Program-made: the position numbers and the translations under genes
Notes under the pieces: model-generated
The model's database searches: none
Seen by the model: the letters and a program-made list of their open reading frames with translations, nothing else
What the model was told of the DNA's origin: nothing
Part shown: positions 37,346-46,806 of the stretch, piece after piece
Layout of the letters: each line of letters begins with the position of its first letter
Numbering within the stretch: the first letter of the stretch is position 1
Source: Psychrobacter sp. GP33
GTDB lineage: Bacteria > Pseudomonadota > Gammaproteobacteria > Pseudomonadales > Moraxellaceae
NCBI RefSeq assembly: GCF_014119005.1
Contig: NZ_JACGYX010000001.1
Coordinates: 248,001 to 312,000, forward strand
DNA: 64,000 bases
Direction of reading: 5' to 3'

Positions 37346-39457
37346 ATGCGAATGCCCGAACCGCGCTCATCGCGTCAGTTAAATCAATTAGCCACCCAGC
37401 TGCAAGGCGAAGCTGAAATCAGTGGTGTGAATGCGTCTGGCACGCAAATAGCCAGTCGCGCCTTTGAGATGGTGACAGAATTTGAGCCAGCAGGCGATCA
37501 GCCGCAAGCGATTGCAAAGCTAGTTAAAGGTATTAATGCTGGCATGGACGAGCAATTGCTGCTTGGAGTGACGGGCTCTGGTAAGACCTACACTATGGCA
37601 AAGGTCATCTCTGAGACGCAACGTCCAACCATCATTATGGCACACAATAAAACCCTTGCCGCGCAGTTATATGGCGAGTTTAAAGCGTTTTTCCCAAATA
37701 ATGCCGTTGAATATTTCGTCAGTTATTATGACTATTATCAGCCCGAAGCTTATGTTGCCGCTAGTGATACCTTTATTGAAAAAGATAGTGCCATTAATGA
37801 CCATATTGACCAAATGCGTTTATCCGCCACGCGGGCATTATTAGAGCGTCGTGATGCCATTATTGTGGCGTCGGTATCCTGTATTTATGGTTTGGGCGAC
37901 CCTGAAAGTTACCTAAAAATGCTATTACATATTGTAGTGGGTGACAAGGTTGACCGTACTGCGGTGATTAAGCGTTTGGTTGAAATGCAATATATGCGCA
38001 ATGAGCTGGACTTTGGGCGTGGTACCTATCGTTTGCGCGGTGAGATATTAGATATCTATCCGGCAGAGTCGGAGCAGCTTGCGGTACGTGTGCATTTATT
38101 TGATGATGAAGTGGAGAAAATCTCTTGGTTCGATCCTTTAACCGGCAAAACCGTGCGTAGCGTGCCGCGTATTACTATTTATCCAAAGTCGCATTATGTG
38201 ACACCACGTAATAAGTTAGAGGCGGCAACCCATACGATTCGTGCGGAACTTGAGCCACGTTTAGAATATTTCCGTGAAAACAATAAACTGGTTGAAGCGC
38301 AACGTCTAAAAGAGCGCACCCAATATGATCTTGAAATGATTCAACAGCTTGGCTACTGTAACGGCATCGAGAACTACTCGCAGCATTTATCAGGTCGCCC
38401 ATCAGGGGAAGCACCGCCAACGTTGTTTGATTATATTCCAGAAGATGCCTTGTTATTCCTTGATGAATCTCATGTGACGGTGTCGCAAATTGGTGCGATG
38501 TATAAAGGCGATCGGTCGCGTAAAGAAAACTTGGTCAATTATGGTTTCCGTTTGCCAAGTGCGATGAATAACCGTCCGATGAAGTTTGAAGAGTGGGAGC
38601 GTATTAAGCCAACGACGATTTATGTCAGCGCTACGCCTGCATTATATGAATTGGAACATAGCGAGCAAGTGGTTGAGCAAGTCGTACGTCCAACCGGTTT
38701 GATTGACCCTGAGATTGAGATTCGTCCGGTGCTCACCCAAGTCGATGATGTATTATCAGAGATTACCACACGCAGTGCCAAAGATGAGCGCGTGCTGATT
38801 ACTACTTTGACCAAGCGCATGTCAGAGGATTTGACCAGTTATCTCAAAGAATACGATGTCAAAGTCGCTTATCTCCATTCAGATATTGACACCCTTGAGC
38901 GTATGCAAATTATTCATGAGCTGCGTACGGGCGTATATGATGTACTGGTCGGTATTAACTTGCTACGTGAAGGTCTAGATTTGCCAGAAGTGTCATTGGT
39001 GGCGATATTTGATGCGGATAAAGAGGGATTTTTACGTTCGGAGCGAGCCTTGATTCAGACAATTGGTCGTGCTGCGCGCCATCTTCATGGTAAGGCGATT
39101 CTCTATGCCGACCGTATCACCAACAGTATGCAAAAGGCGATTGATGAGACCGATCGTCGCCGTGAAAAACAAGTGGCATTTAACCTTGAGCATAACATCA
39201 CACCAAAAGGCGCGCGCCGAAATGTCACGGATAAAATCGATACCGGTGAAGATTTGGACGCCAATGACAATCAAGCGATTCCGGTCAAAAGTAATCTGCC
39301 TGATGTTGATATCAGTATCTTACGCAGCCCTGATTTGCTCGCTAAAGAAATCAATCGTCTTGAGAAGCTAATGAAGCAATTCTCACGTGATTTGAAGTTT
39401 GAGGATGCCGCGAAAACTCGCGATAAAGTGTTGGAGTTAAAGGCGCATTTGATTTAG
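37346..39457 (+). CDS. uvrB: Excinuclease ABC subunit B
   Basis: UvrB is the damage-verifying helicase-like subunit of UvrABC nucleotide excision repair. The Walker A is GVTGSGKT (74-81), the damage-probing beta-hairpin [20 protein letters not shown] is intact, the DEAD-like box is [10 protein letters not shown], and the C-terminal UVR domain that contacts UvrC is present ([12 protein letters not shown]...[16 protein letters not shown]). At 703 residues it is about 30 longer than E. coli UvrB, due to a 40-residue N-terminal lead and an Asn/Asp-rich linker before the UVR domain. AGGA before ATG 37346; a second Met is two codons in. Confidence 0.98.
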   Translation: MRMPEPRSSRQLNQLATQLQGEAEISGVNASGTQIASRAFEMVTEFEPAGDQPQAIAKLVKGINAGMDEQLLLGVTGSGKTYTMAKVISETQRPTIIMAHNKTLAAQLYGEFKAFFPNNAVEYFVSYYDYYQPEAYVAASDTFIEKDSAINDHIDQMRLSATRALLERRDAIIVASVSCIYGLGDPESYLKMLLHIVVGDKVDRTAVIKRLVEMQYMRNELDFGRGTYRLRGEILDIYPAESEQLAVRVHLFDDEVEKISWFDPLTGKTVRSVPRITIYPKSHYVTPRNKLEAATHTIRAELEPRLEYFRENNKLVEAQRLKERTQYDLEMIQQLGYCNGIENYSQHLSGRPSGEAPPTLFDYIPEDALLFLDESHVTVSQIGAMYKGDRSRKENLVNYGFRLPSAMNNRPMKFEEWERIKPTTIYVSATPALYELEHSEQVVEQVVRPTGLIDPEIEIRPVLTQVDDVLSEITTRSAKDERVLITTLTKRMSEDLTSYLKEYDVKVAYLHSDIDTLERMQIIHELRTGVYDVLVGINLLREGLDLPEVSLVAIFDADKEGFLRSERALIQTIGRAARHLHGKAILYADRITNSMQKAIDETDRRREKQVAFNLEHNITPKGARRNVTDKIDTGEDLDANDNQAIPVKSNLPDVDISILRSPDLLAKEINRLEKLMKQFSRDLKFEDAAKTRDKVLELKAHLI

Positions 39458-39481
39458 AAATATTGGAATTTAAAGTATGAG

Positions 39482-39516
39482 GGCGGGTTAACGGCTAGTT
39501 AACTCGCCTTATTTTT
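39482..39516 (+). terminator. Terminator of uvrB
   Basis: GGCGGGTTAAC and GTTAACTCGCC pair with one G-T wobble around GGCTA, followed by TTATTTTT. Confidence 0.82.
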
Positions 39517-39541
39517 AGATGATAAAAATGAAAATAAAAAA

Positions 39542-41011
39542 TTGGATACTAAAAGAATATTTGTACTAGGTAATGGCTTTGATTTAGCGCATTATCTGCC
39601 AACTGCGTACGTACATTTCATGGATGCAATGATGGTTGTTGAATCTTGCGAAGAAAATAAAGAGCTTGGGTTTGATGATTTGTTTCAGAAATATATATCA
39701 GGAGAATGTTCCGATAGAGACAAGGAGTTTTTTAGCAAGACTAAGGAATTGTATAAAACATATAACTTGAAGTTATCGATTGATATTGTGAAGGGCTTGC
39801 AAATAAAGCTAAAGGATAACGGCTGGTTTCAGCATTTTAAGCATCATTTAAATGATGTAGATACTTGGATTGATTTTGAGAATGAAATAGAAAAAGTTTT
39901 GATTTTATTAGGTACATTATTCAATATTGAGTTTGAAAAGAACTCAATTATCAATTTTGACGAGGATAACAGTTCTCGGTTAGATATAGCTAAAAATATA
40001 ATAGATAATGACACAGTATTACTTAATAAAATACTTCTAGACCGAACTGGTCTAAAGTCAAATATAATTAATTCATTATTAAAAGAATTTAAAATATTTA
40101 ACACTATGTATGGTGTTAGGTCACAAGAAAAATATTCGACCCAAAATTATTTCAAAAAAGTAACAAAAGATGAGTTTGATATTTTTCAAGAGGTTACTAA
40201 AAATGTAAAGGGCTTGATTGGATTAAATCTTTATTCACATAAGAAAGAAGCTTTTAGTGAAGTGTTAAATAAGAAGTATTTAAAACGTTTTGAAGACAAG
40301 TTTTTATCATTTAATGAGACTGAAATATTTAGACAGCTTTTGATAGAGTTAGATGAGTTCAAGCATATATTTGAGAACTATATTAGTTCCATTATAAATA
40401 ATATTGAGCCAACTAAGAGTTTTGATACCTTTGGTGATTTGGCAAAAGAAATTGATGCAGTCTATACGTTTAACTATTCTAACATCTTCGAGAGACTGTA
40501 TCCAAATAGTCTTGAAAGTCAACTTAATCAAGTAGAAGTACAGTATATTCATGGCAGTGCAGAACATAAAAATATTGTGCTTGGAATAAGTGACTTAGAT
40601 GAAGGAAAATTAAAAAAATATAAAATTTACGGATTTGTTAAGACTTTCCAAAAACTTGTCAGTAATACTGATTATATATTTTTAGATAATAGTGATGTGA
40701 AGTTAACAAGTAAGCCACCTATAAATTATCTGCTTCAAAATGACTATGAGATTATTATCTGGGGACACTCTTTAGATTCTTCAGATGGAGAGTATATTAG
40801 AGAAATGTTTAATCTTAACAGTGAGAGTCTGTTGAATAGAGTCACTATAAGAATTTGGTATCATGGCTCACAACAACTTGCTAACCTCATGCATATTATG
40901 GGTAAAGACGTTATTCAAGAGTGGATGAAGAAAGGCTGGCTAGTATTTGAAGCAGCTCCTGATATTTATCAGCTTAATCAGCAAAAGCAGAGTTTGTTAG
41001 AAATAGCATAA
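39542..41011 (+). CDS. AbiH-family abortive infection (phage defence) protein
   Basis: A 489-residue protein fitting the AbiH family. The signature near the N-terminus is FVLGNGFDLAHYLPTAY (GNGFDLAH at 10-17). Later strings are DAVYTFNYSNIFERLY, QYIHGSA and IIIWGHSLDSSDGEYI. AbiH proteins block lactococcal and other phages by an unsolved mechanism. The only in-frame start is TTG 39542, with no ribosome site. An ATG at 39528 is out of frame by one base across an A6 run. Codon use is strongly AT-rich compared with uvrB, indicating transfer. It starts just 26 bases after the uvrB terminator. Confidence 0.88.
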   Translation: MDTKRIFVLGNGFDLAHYLPTAYVHFMDAMMVVESCEENKELGFDDLFQKYISGECSDRDKEFFSKTKELYKTYNLKLSIDIVKGLQIKLKDNGWFQHFKHHLNDVDTWIDFENEIEKVLILLGTLFNIEFEKNSIINFDEDNSSRLDIAKNIIDNDTVLLNKILLDRTGLKSNIINSLLKEFKIFNTMYGVRSQEKYSTQNYFKKVTKDEFDIFQEVTKNVKGLIGLNLYSHKKEAFSEVLNKKYLKRFEDKFLSFNETEIFRQLLIELDEFKHIFENYISSIINNIEPTKSFDTFGDLAKEIDAVYTFNYSNIFERLYPNSLESQLNQVEVQYIHGSAEHKNIVLGISDLDEGKLKKYKIYGFVKTFQKLVSNTDYIFLDNSDVKLTSKPPINYLLQNDYEIIIWGHSLDSSDGEYIREMFNLNSESLLNRVTIRIWYHGSQQLANLMHIMGKDVIQEWMKKGWLVFEAAPDIYQLNQQKQSLLEIA

Positions 41012-41152
41012 TTGCCAATCTCAAACACCCTTTTACATTTTACATCTTAAATAAAATTGTCAGTTTATATAGGATAGAGACATAAAACAGGGAGGTTATA
41101 AGCGCCTTGTTAAGTCCTAGTATTATAAAAATTCAATTTTAGAGGTACAAAT

Positions 41153-41503
41153 ATGTTTGATATTAAGTCGTTATTAAAGCGTGGCATTGAAAAGGAATTA
41201 TTGGATGTTGATGACTATATTTTTATGCCTGAAAGCGTAAAGATTGTGATCGATAATGGTGAGTTGAACTGTGTGCTTAATAGTGATGGTCGGGTCAATA
41301 TTTTCTATACCAAACACGGGATTACAGATGTGAGATCGGCAGCGCGTAAGCACGCATTCACGTCTTTTGAGCGGGAACTTGAGCACGGAATGTACGATGA
41401 TATTATCGAGGATTTGGTTAATGAGGTTGAAAAAATTATCGATGGTCAGTCTAAGTATTTTCGTAATAGAGTCTTAACTATAGACAGTCCTTTAGAGCCG
41501 TAA
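41153..41503 (+). CDS. Small protein of unknown function next to abiH
   Basis: A 116-residue soluble, acidic protein with no family I recognise. Features are an N-terminal helix (DIKSLLKRGIEKELLDVDDY), a beta segment with IVIDNGELNCVLNSDGRVNIFYTKHG and a C-terminal acidic helix (YDDIIEDLVNEVEKIID). For brevity only key parts count: KIVIDNGELN, GRVNIFYTKHG. AGAGG lies eight bases before ATG 41153. It is 141 bases downstream of abiH, with base composition between that of abiH and the housekeeping genes. Whether it is part of the same acquired segment cannot be told. Confidence 0.7.
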   Translation: MFDIKSLLKRGIEKELLDVDDYIFMPESVKIVIDNGELNCVLNSDGRVNIFYTKHGITDVRSAARKHAFTSFERELEHGMYDDIIEDLVNEVEKIIDGQSKYFRNRVLTIDSPLEP

Positions 41504-41600
41504 TCAATTGTAAGAAATTGAAATTTGATGAGTATTTATGTGATATTAGTCTTTATTTGACACTATTTTTTAGTTGATAATAGTTTGCGGCAAATAATTA

Positions 41601-41639
41601 TCAAAAAAGGTGCGTTGATAAATTATAACGCACCTTTTT
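41601..41639. terminator. Bidirectional terminator
   Basis: GGTGCGTT (41609-41616) and AACGCACC (41627-41634) pair perfectly, with six As before and five Ts after. It serves the 41153 gene and the convergent lipoprotein gene. Confidence 0.88.
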
Positions 41640-41660
41640 ATTTATTTAATAAATAGTCAT

Positions 41661-42047
41661 TTATTTCGTGAAGCTGGCATAACAACTTTGCAGTGATTTT
41701 GCGATGACACGGGTGGCTAACTGTACTCGATACTCTGGATTAATTGCGGCATTGCCTAGCTCAACAATGGTAACGTGCTGTGGGGCTTGCTCACTGACAC
41801 AACCACATACTTTACTTTTTACCGCTTCTTTTTGCTCTTCGTTCATGACAACGCTGGCAACACGCCATGTCGTTTGCTTTTCAATCTCAGCACGGCATTG
41901 GTTGTTGATAGCTGCTTTAAAAACATTCATACCAATATTAGTTGCGTTACCAACTGCAGTACCAGCGTTAGTGTTAGCGCCTGTTGACGCGCAACCAGAT
42001 AAAGCAAATGTAGCAAGCATAGCAGTAGAGATTAATAATTTTTTCAT
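41661..42047 (-). CDS. Small cysteine-rich lipoprotein
   Basis: A 128-residue lipoprotein. The signal MKKLLISTAMLATFALSGC gives lipobox Cys19 with Ala at +2, so outer-membrane location is likely. A Gly/Ala/Asn/Thr stretch follows (ASTGANTNAGTAVGNATN). The mature domain has four further Cys (NQCRAEIEKQTTW, KVCGCVSEQ, LQSCYASF), probably two disulfides, and conserved helices. No named family recognised, though similar small lipoproteins occur in Moraxellaceae. AGGA precedes the ATG. Confidence 0.85.
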   Translation of the reverse strand: MKKLLISTAMLATFALSGCASTGANTNAGTAVGNATNIGMNVFKAAINNQCRAEIEKQTTWRVASVVMNEEQKEAVKSKVCGCVSEQAPQHVTIVELGNAAINPEYRVQLATRVIAKSLQSCYASFTK

Positions 42048-42270
42048 CGTTGTATCCTACGAGTTTTTTGAGATTGTCTGAAAAATGTGTTTACACGTGA
42101 TAAGTATTGTCCGTTTTGGCTTAGTGACAATAACGAACGATTATTACATATTTTTAACACATTACCTTATCTCATTCTTGTATAGGAAAAACGATTATTT
42201 TGAAGTTCACTTCAGGCTATGATTATTAAGTCGTGTTATTAAGAATAAAATCTGTTCTAAAATATAGAAG

Positions 42271-42321
42271 CCATAAAAAACCAGCTAAGAAGAGTTAATC
42301 ATCATAGCTGGTTTTTTATGG
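42271..42321. terminator. Bidirectional terminator with a 17-base perfect stem
   Basis: CCATAAAAAACCAGCTA (42271-42287) and TAGCTGGTTTTTTATGG (42305-42321) are exact complements. It ends the DUF697-like gene on the minus strand. Confidence 0.85.
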
Positions 42322-42341
42322 CGTTACTTCACTTCTAAATT

Positions 42342-42857
42342 TTATACATTTTTACCATGTTGCTTTTGTTGAATATCTTTTGCTAAGTTATAGCACTCTT
42401 CAATATGGTCAGTAGCGATTTTCTTAAAAATGGTGTAGCCCATAGTCGCTGCGACCAGTTGTCCACCTAATGGAATAAATTTGGTGACTTGCTTGGCAGC
42501 GATACGACCACCAAATCCTTGGATGGTTTTTTTGACGATACCGCGTGTTGCCATGAGACCGGCAAAATCAATGGTTCGATCTTTTAGTGCGCCCCAATGA
42601 ATAGCACGCGATTCTAAATCAATGGCGGATTCGCGTCCTTCAATCAGACCAAAGCGTTCGCTAATCTCAGGCAGCAGCTGGGTTAACATACCGGCATCGA
42701 TTGCCACATCGAAGAATGGTATAGGGATAACAGCCACACCAGCAGAAATTTTGGCTCGTTTTTTGACTAACGCCAGACACTCTTGCTTTACTTGCTCTAA
42801 ATTTAAGCTTGGGTCAATGGTGTTTGGAATTTTTTCAGCAGCAGGTGTAGTTTTCAT
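42342..42857 (-). CDS. DUF697-like small membrane-associated protein
   Basis: A 171-residue protein. The core AKISAGVAVIPIPFFDVAID followed by AGMLTQLLPEISERFGL is characteristic of DUF697/EcsC-like proteins, which have amphipathic glycine-rich helices that insert in membranes. A second hydrophobic Gly/Ala region (AKQVTKFIPLGGQLVAATMG) lies near the C-terminus. These domains often follow a GTPase (as in YcjF), but no GTPase is present here or next door. AAGGA precedes the ATG. Function unknown. Confidence 0.75.
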   Translation of the reverse strand: MKTTPAAEKIPNTIDPSLNLEQVKQECLALVKKRAKISAGVAVIPIPFFDVAIDAGMLTQLLPEISERFGLIEGRESAIDLESRAIHWGALKDRTIDFAGLMATRGIVKKTIQGFGGRIAAKQVTKFIPLGGQLVAATMGYTIFKKIATDHIEECYNLAKDIQQKQHGKNV

Positions 42858-43250
42858 AAAGATGTCCTTATAAGAATCTCAAAGTTATAAAATAAATAGA
42901 TTATAAAACAAGCAGGTTATAAAATGATTGGTCAATATATTTTAAGTATGGCAAGTAGTACTCATTTTATGGATTTATCGGCTTCATACAATCATAGCTT
43001 TGTATCAAAATACAAATAATACCGTTTCTATGCACCGTTTTTGTAAATATAGGATAAGTGAGCACCTCATCAGCTAAGTCGAAATTATAATTAATAAGAA
43101 TTATAGAGTCAGTAGGGATAATATAATTATAAAAATGAGATCGAAAATAAAAGTAATACTGGGATTGTCGCGACAGCGGATGTCACATGGTGAATGTTCA
43201 TGCCATTGTTTGCTATTGTGACCGCCTACCAAAGCCAGTAGAATACCGAC
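42858..43250. other. Divergent intergenic region before recJ
   Basis: This 393-base gap holds promoters for the DUF697-like gene (left) and recJ (right). AT-rich, with no clear hairpin or further gene. Confidence 0.4.
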
Positions 43251-45110
43251 ATGCTAAATTTAACCCCCCGATATACCGGTACTCGCATTGACGAGTTACC
43301 CGCCGCATTGCAACCGCTTGCCGCCCAATCATTGACCCTAGCGCGCCTCTATGCAGGACGCGGTATCACCGATCCTGACGAGCTGGAAACTGGACTGGCG
43401 GGTTTGTTGCCTGCTGAGATGCTGCATGGCGTTAGTGAAGCAGTGCGTCTATTAGATATTGCTATTGATGAAGGTCAGCGTATTCTTATTGTTGGCGACT
43501 TTGATTGTGACGGCGCGACCAGTACCGCATTAATGATGCGCGCTTTAACCGCAATGGGCGCGGTGGTTGATTTTTTAGTGCCTGACCGTTTTAAATATGG
43601 CTATGGTTTGACACCTGAAATTGTTGAGCTGGGCATTGCCACCTATCAGCCGCAAATGATTGTGACCGTTGATAATGGTATCTCTAGCCATGAAGGTGTG
43701 GCACGTGCGCAAGCCGATGGTATTACGGTTATTATTACTGACCATCATCTCACCACCAAGCCAGTGCCGCCTGCTGAAGCCGTAGTCAATCCCAATCAGC
43801 AAGATTGTGACTTTAGCAGCAAGGCTTTAGTTGGCGTGGGCGTGGCATTTTATGTGCTGGGACGCTTAGCAAAGTTGCGCCGTGAAGCTGGCAAGTCAAC
43901 CGTACAAGTCAGCCAATATTTGGACTTAGTGGCGCTGGGTACGATTGCCGATGTGGGTATTCTAGATAAAAATAATCGTATATTAGTACATCATGGTCTA
44001 CAAGCGATTCGTCAAGGGCGCTGCTGTTTGGGTATTTTAGCGCTTCTTGAACAAGCTGGACGTGACCCAAAACAATTACAAGCGCAAGATTTTGGCTTTA
44101 TCTTAGGTCCCCGTATTAATGCGGCAGGGCGGATGGATAATATGCGCATTGGTATCGAGTGTTTACTGACCGAGGATTGGAGCGAAGCGCAACGTTTGGC
44201 ACATGAGCTTGAGCAGCTTAATCGCAATCGCCGCCAAGTTGAAGGCGAGATGCGTAGCCAAGCGGATGATATTATCGAAGCTTTAAATACTTCTCATAAT
44301 AGTAACGATTTAACAGACGATAACAATGGTCTGATTATTACGGAAAATGATGCGCAAAACGATATAGTAAATACAGTAGCTAAAACTGATGACGATAACG
44401 CTAATATTGATAAAAGCAAACGCAGTATTGTGCTGTATCGAGATGATTGGCATCAAGGCGTTATCGGTATCGTGGCTGGACGTTTAAAAGAAAGTCATTA
44501 TCGTCCTAGCATTGTGTTTGCGCCAGCTGATATTGAGCGCACAGGTGACGAAGATGCGATTAAAGGCTCGGCACGCTCGATTGCTGGCGTGCATATTCGT
44601 GATGCAATCGAGCAAGTGGTGGAGCAACATCCGGATTTAATCACACATTTTGGTGGTCATGCGATGGCAGCGGGGCTGACCATTAAGCGTGGTAACTTTG
44701 ATGCCTTTGTTGACGCTTTTAATAATGTGGTAGCGCAGCTGGAAGATGGTATTTTTACTGAGCAAAAACTTACTGATGGCGCGTTGCAAGCGGCAGATTT
44801 TAGCTTGTGGTTTGCTGAGCATTTAACCGATGCCAGCATTTGGGGGCATGGTTTTGCGCCACCGATGTTTGATGGTGTGTTTGAGGTACTCAGCTTTAAA
44901 GTATTAAAAGACAAGCATCTAAAGTTGTCACTACGATATCCGGATGTGCAATATCCGATTGACGCTATTTGTTTTAATTATGATAGTAGCGTGTGGGATT
45001 ATCGCGCAGAAAAAGTACACCTGTTATTTCAGCTGGATATCAATGAGTGGAATGGCAAACAAAGCTTGCAACTAATGGTTAGAGATTTGGATGTGATTAC
45101 TGATGTTTAA
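43251..45110 (+). CDS. recJ: Single-stranded-DNA-specific exonuclease RecJ
   Basis: RecJ degrades single-stranded DNA 5' to 3' in RecF-pathway recombination, mismatch and base-excision repair. The DHH phosphoesterase motifs are complete: VGDFDCDGATS (81-91), TVDNGIS (139-145), ITDHH (162-166), a later GTIADVG, and the DHHA1 motif FGGHAMAAGL. At 619 residues it is longer than E. coli RecJ (577). The excess is largely an Asn/Asp/Thr-rich insert of about 40 residues (44280-44425) between the DHH and DHHA1 parts. It is monocistronic with a strong terminator. Confidence 0.97.
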   Translation: MLNLTPRYTGTRIDELPAALQPLAAQSLTLARLYAGRGITDPDELETGLAGLLPAEMLHGVSEAVRLLDIAIDEGQRILIVGDFDCDGATSTALMMRALTAMGAVVDFLVPDRFKYGYGLTPEIVELGIATYQPQMIVTVDNGISSHEGVARAQADGITVIITDHHLTTKPVPPAEAVVNPNQQDCDFSSKALVGVGVAFYVLGRLAKLRREAGKSTVQVSQYLDLVALGTIADVGILDKNNRILVHHGLQAIRQGRCCLGILALLEQAGRDPKQLQAQDFGFILGPRINAAGRMDNMRIGIECLLTEDWSEAQRLAHELEQLNRNRRQVEGEMRSQADDIIEALNTSHNSNDLTDDNNGLIITENDAQNDIVNTVAKTDDDNANIDKSKRSIVLYRDDWHQGVIGIVAGRLKESHYRPSIVFAPADIERTGDEDAIKGSARSIAGVHIRDAIEQVVEQHPDLITHFGGHAMAAGLTIKRGNFDAFVDAFNNVVAQLEDGIFTEQKLTDGALQAADFSLWFAEHLTDASIWGHGFAPPMFDGVFEVLSFKVLKDKHLKLSLRYPDVQYPIDAICFNYDSSVWDYRAEKVHLLFQLDINEWNGKQSLQLMVRDLDVITDV

Positions 45111-45140
45111 GGATTAACTTTTACTATCATTTTTAGTTAA

Positions 45141-45178
45141 AAAAAGGGCGTTAATCAAACAGATTAACGCCCTTTCTG
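45141..45178. terminator. Bidirectional terminator between recJ and the TRIC gene
   Basis: GGGCGTTAATC and GATTAACGCCC are perfect complements around AAACA, with seven As before and a T-rich tail. Confidence 0.87.
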
Positions 45179-45197
45179 TTTATTATTTTTCAACGTA

Positions 45198-46025
45198 TTA
45201 AAGCGTTTGTTTTTTCACTAAACCAATATCTGGGAAATGCCAATCATAACGTACTGCCAGCATACGAATTACAAAAATTGTTAACATGGTCAAGGATTCT
45301 TTTATCCAAGGTGTCACGCCCATACCTTCTAAGACAAAATATAGTATTCCCCCAACAATCGCCGCAGTAACATAAATCTCGCGCTGTAATACCAGCGGAA
45401 TCTCATTACACAGCATGTCACGAATCACGCCACCAAACAAAATGTTCAATACGCCAAGCAAGATACAAATGGGAATATTAGCGCCCATTTCTTGCGCCAC
45501 TTGAATACCAATTAAGGTGAAAATTGCCAACGCCATGCCGTCAAATAATTTTAATAAACCATCGACATGGCTTGATTTTGGATTGCAAAACATCTGAAAA
45601 CCTACTGAAGTGATGGTGATAATCAGTAGATAATTCATATTTACCATCCAAAATAACGGATAGCGATCCAAAATAATATCACGTGCAGTCGGACCACTAA
45701 TCGCAGCAATCATCGCCACTAGAATACAGCCGAACATATCGAAGTTCTTATGTTTAGCAATCACCGTTCCCGACACACTACAGGCAAAGATACCAAACAT
45801 CTCAAGCCAAAACATAAAGGAGGTAGGCTCAAATCGGGTCACAAAATCTGTACTCAGACCTGCTGGCGGATGAATAGTGGGTGCGACTGGAATGGGCGGT
45901 GCAGCAGCGCCAAGCGTGAGACTGGTTGATATAGGAGACAAGAACAGATCGAAAGATTTGCCAAATAAAGCCTGGCAGCAGGCGTTAAGCCACGCATAAA
46001 TATTGACGCTGATAATACTGATCAT
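45198..46025 (-). CDS. TRIC-type (YicG/UPF0126) channel protein, copy with N-terminal extension
   Basis: A 275-residue inner-membrane protein of the trimeric intracellular cation channel family. It has the double three-helix repeat: first EMFGIFACSVSGTVIAKHKN plus MIAAISGPTARDIILDRYPLFW, then LFDGMALAIFTLIGIQ plus GVLNILFGGVIRDMLCNEIPL. The repeated Gly-x-x-RD motifs are the family signature. Bacterial TRIC channels conduct K+ and Na+. A 60-residue Pro/Ala-rich N-terminal extension is unusual. It is 37 bases downstream of a paralogue on the same strand, so likely co-transcribed. Confidence 0.9.
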   Translation of the reverse strand: MISIISVNIYAWLNACCQALFGKSFDLFLSPISTSLTLGAAAPPIPVAPTIHPPAGLSTDFVTRFEPTSFMFWLEMFGIFACSVSGTVIAKHKNFDMFGCILVAMIAAISGPTARDIILDRYPLFWMVNMNYLLIITITSVGFQMFCNPKSSHVDGLLKLFDGMALAIFTLIGIQVAQEMGANIPICILLGVLNILFGGVIRDMLCNEIPLVLQREIYVTAAIVGGILYFVLEGMGVTPWIKESLTMLTIFVIRMLAVRYDWHFPDIGLVKKQTL

Positions 46026-46062
46026 AATGGTTCACATAAAAAACACTGAAGTAGCTAAGAGT

Positions 46063-46716
46063 TTAGCCAACCCAGCGAATGGAGGGAAGATGCCAATCAA
46101 AACGCAGTGCCAACATCCGCACTGCAAAGATGACGCCAAGCATAATAAATTCATTCAATCTTGCAGGTACGCCCCAAACCTCAAGCAGCAGATACGTCAC
46201 TGAACCGACAATACTGGCAGTGATATAAATCTCGCGCTGGAGCAAAAGGGGTATCTCATTACATATAATATCGCGCAGTAAGCCACCGAGAATTGCTGTC
46301 CATACGCCCATCATAATGGCAATGACAGGCGACATGTCTTGACCGAGCGCCACATTAAAGCCGATGACGCTGAAGGCTGCCAGTCCAATAGCATCAAATA
46401 GCTTAAGCGTCTTATCGATTTTATCAAAAAGATTAAAAAATATTTGTAAAATAAGGGAGGTAGCTGTGATAACTAATAAATAACTAAGATCCGTCATCCA
46501 AAATAGCGGATGCCGATCCAGTGCCATATCGCGCAACGTACCACCACCAATGGCATTGACCATCGATACCAGAATGCAGCCTGCAATATCAAAGCCTTTG
46601 TGCTGTGCTAGCAACGTACCAGCGCTGGCACAGGCAATAATGCCAATCATGTCTAATATATACAGTAAAATATCAGGGAAAATAAAAGCGCTGAACATGT
46701 TGATACCGCTCATCAT
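46063..46716 (-). CDS. TRIC-type (YicG/UPF0126) channel protein
   Basis: A 217-residue paralogue of the next gene with standard family length. Both half-repeats are evident: DMIGIIACASAGTLLAQHKG, then NAIGGGTLRDMALDRHPLFW, and in the second half FDAIGLAAFSVIGFN with GVWTAILGGLLRDIICNEIP. Predicted to conduct monovalent cations across the inner membrane as a trimer. Two Met codons start the frame in tandem. It stands first in a two-gene unit, divergent in nothing but following the DMT-type transporter 90 bases away on the same strand. Confidence 0.92.
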   Translation of the reverse strand: MMSGINMFSAFIFPDILLYILDMIGIIACASAGTLLAQHKGFDIAGCILVSMVNAIGGGTLRDMALDRHPLFWMTDLSYLLVITATSLILQIFFNLFDKIDKTLKLFDAIGLAAFSVIGFNVALGQDMSPVIAIMMGVWTAILGGLLRDIICNEIPLLLQREIYITASIVGSVTYLLLEVWGVPARLNEFIMLGVIFAVRMLALRFDWHLPSIRWVG

Positions 46717-46806
46717 TACTGACTAAAAGAGTTTTTGCAAAGAAATATATGATAGAAAAAAATTATAAAATAGATAGTACAGTATCAGATAATCAATTAA
46801 GTATTA

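Noticed and set aside
40349..40567. Minus-strand frame inside abiH
   Set aside because: It lies wholly within a well-supported gene on the other strand and arises from AT-rich codon use.
43084..43250. Possible CRISPR-like or tandem repeats before recJ
   Set aside because: AT-rich strings recur only loosely, with no fixed unit or spacing.
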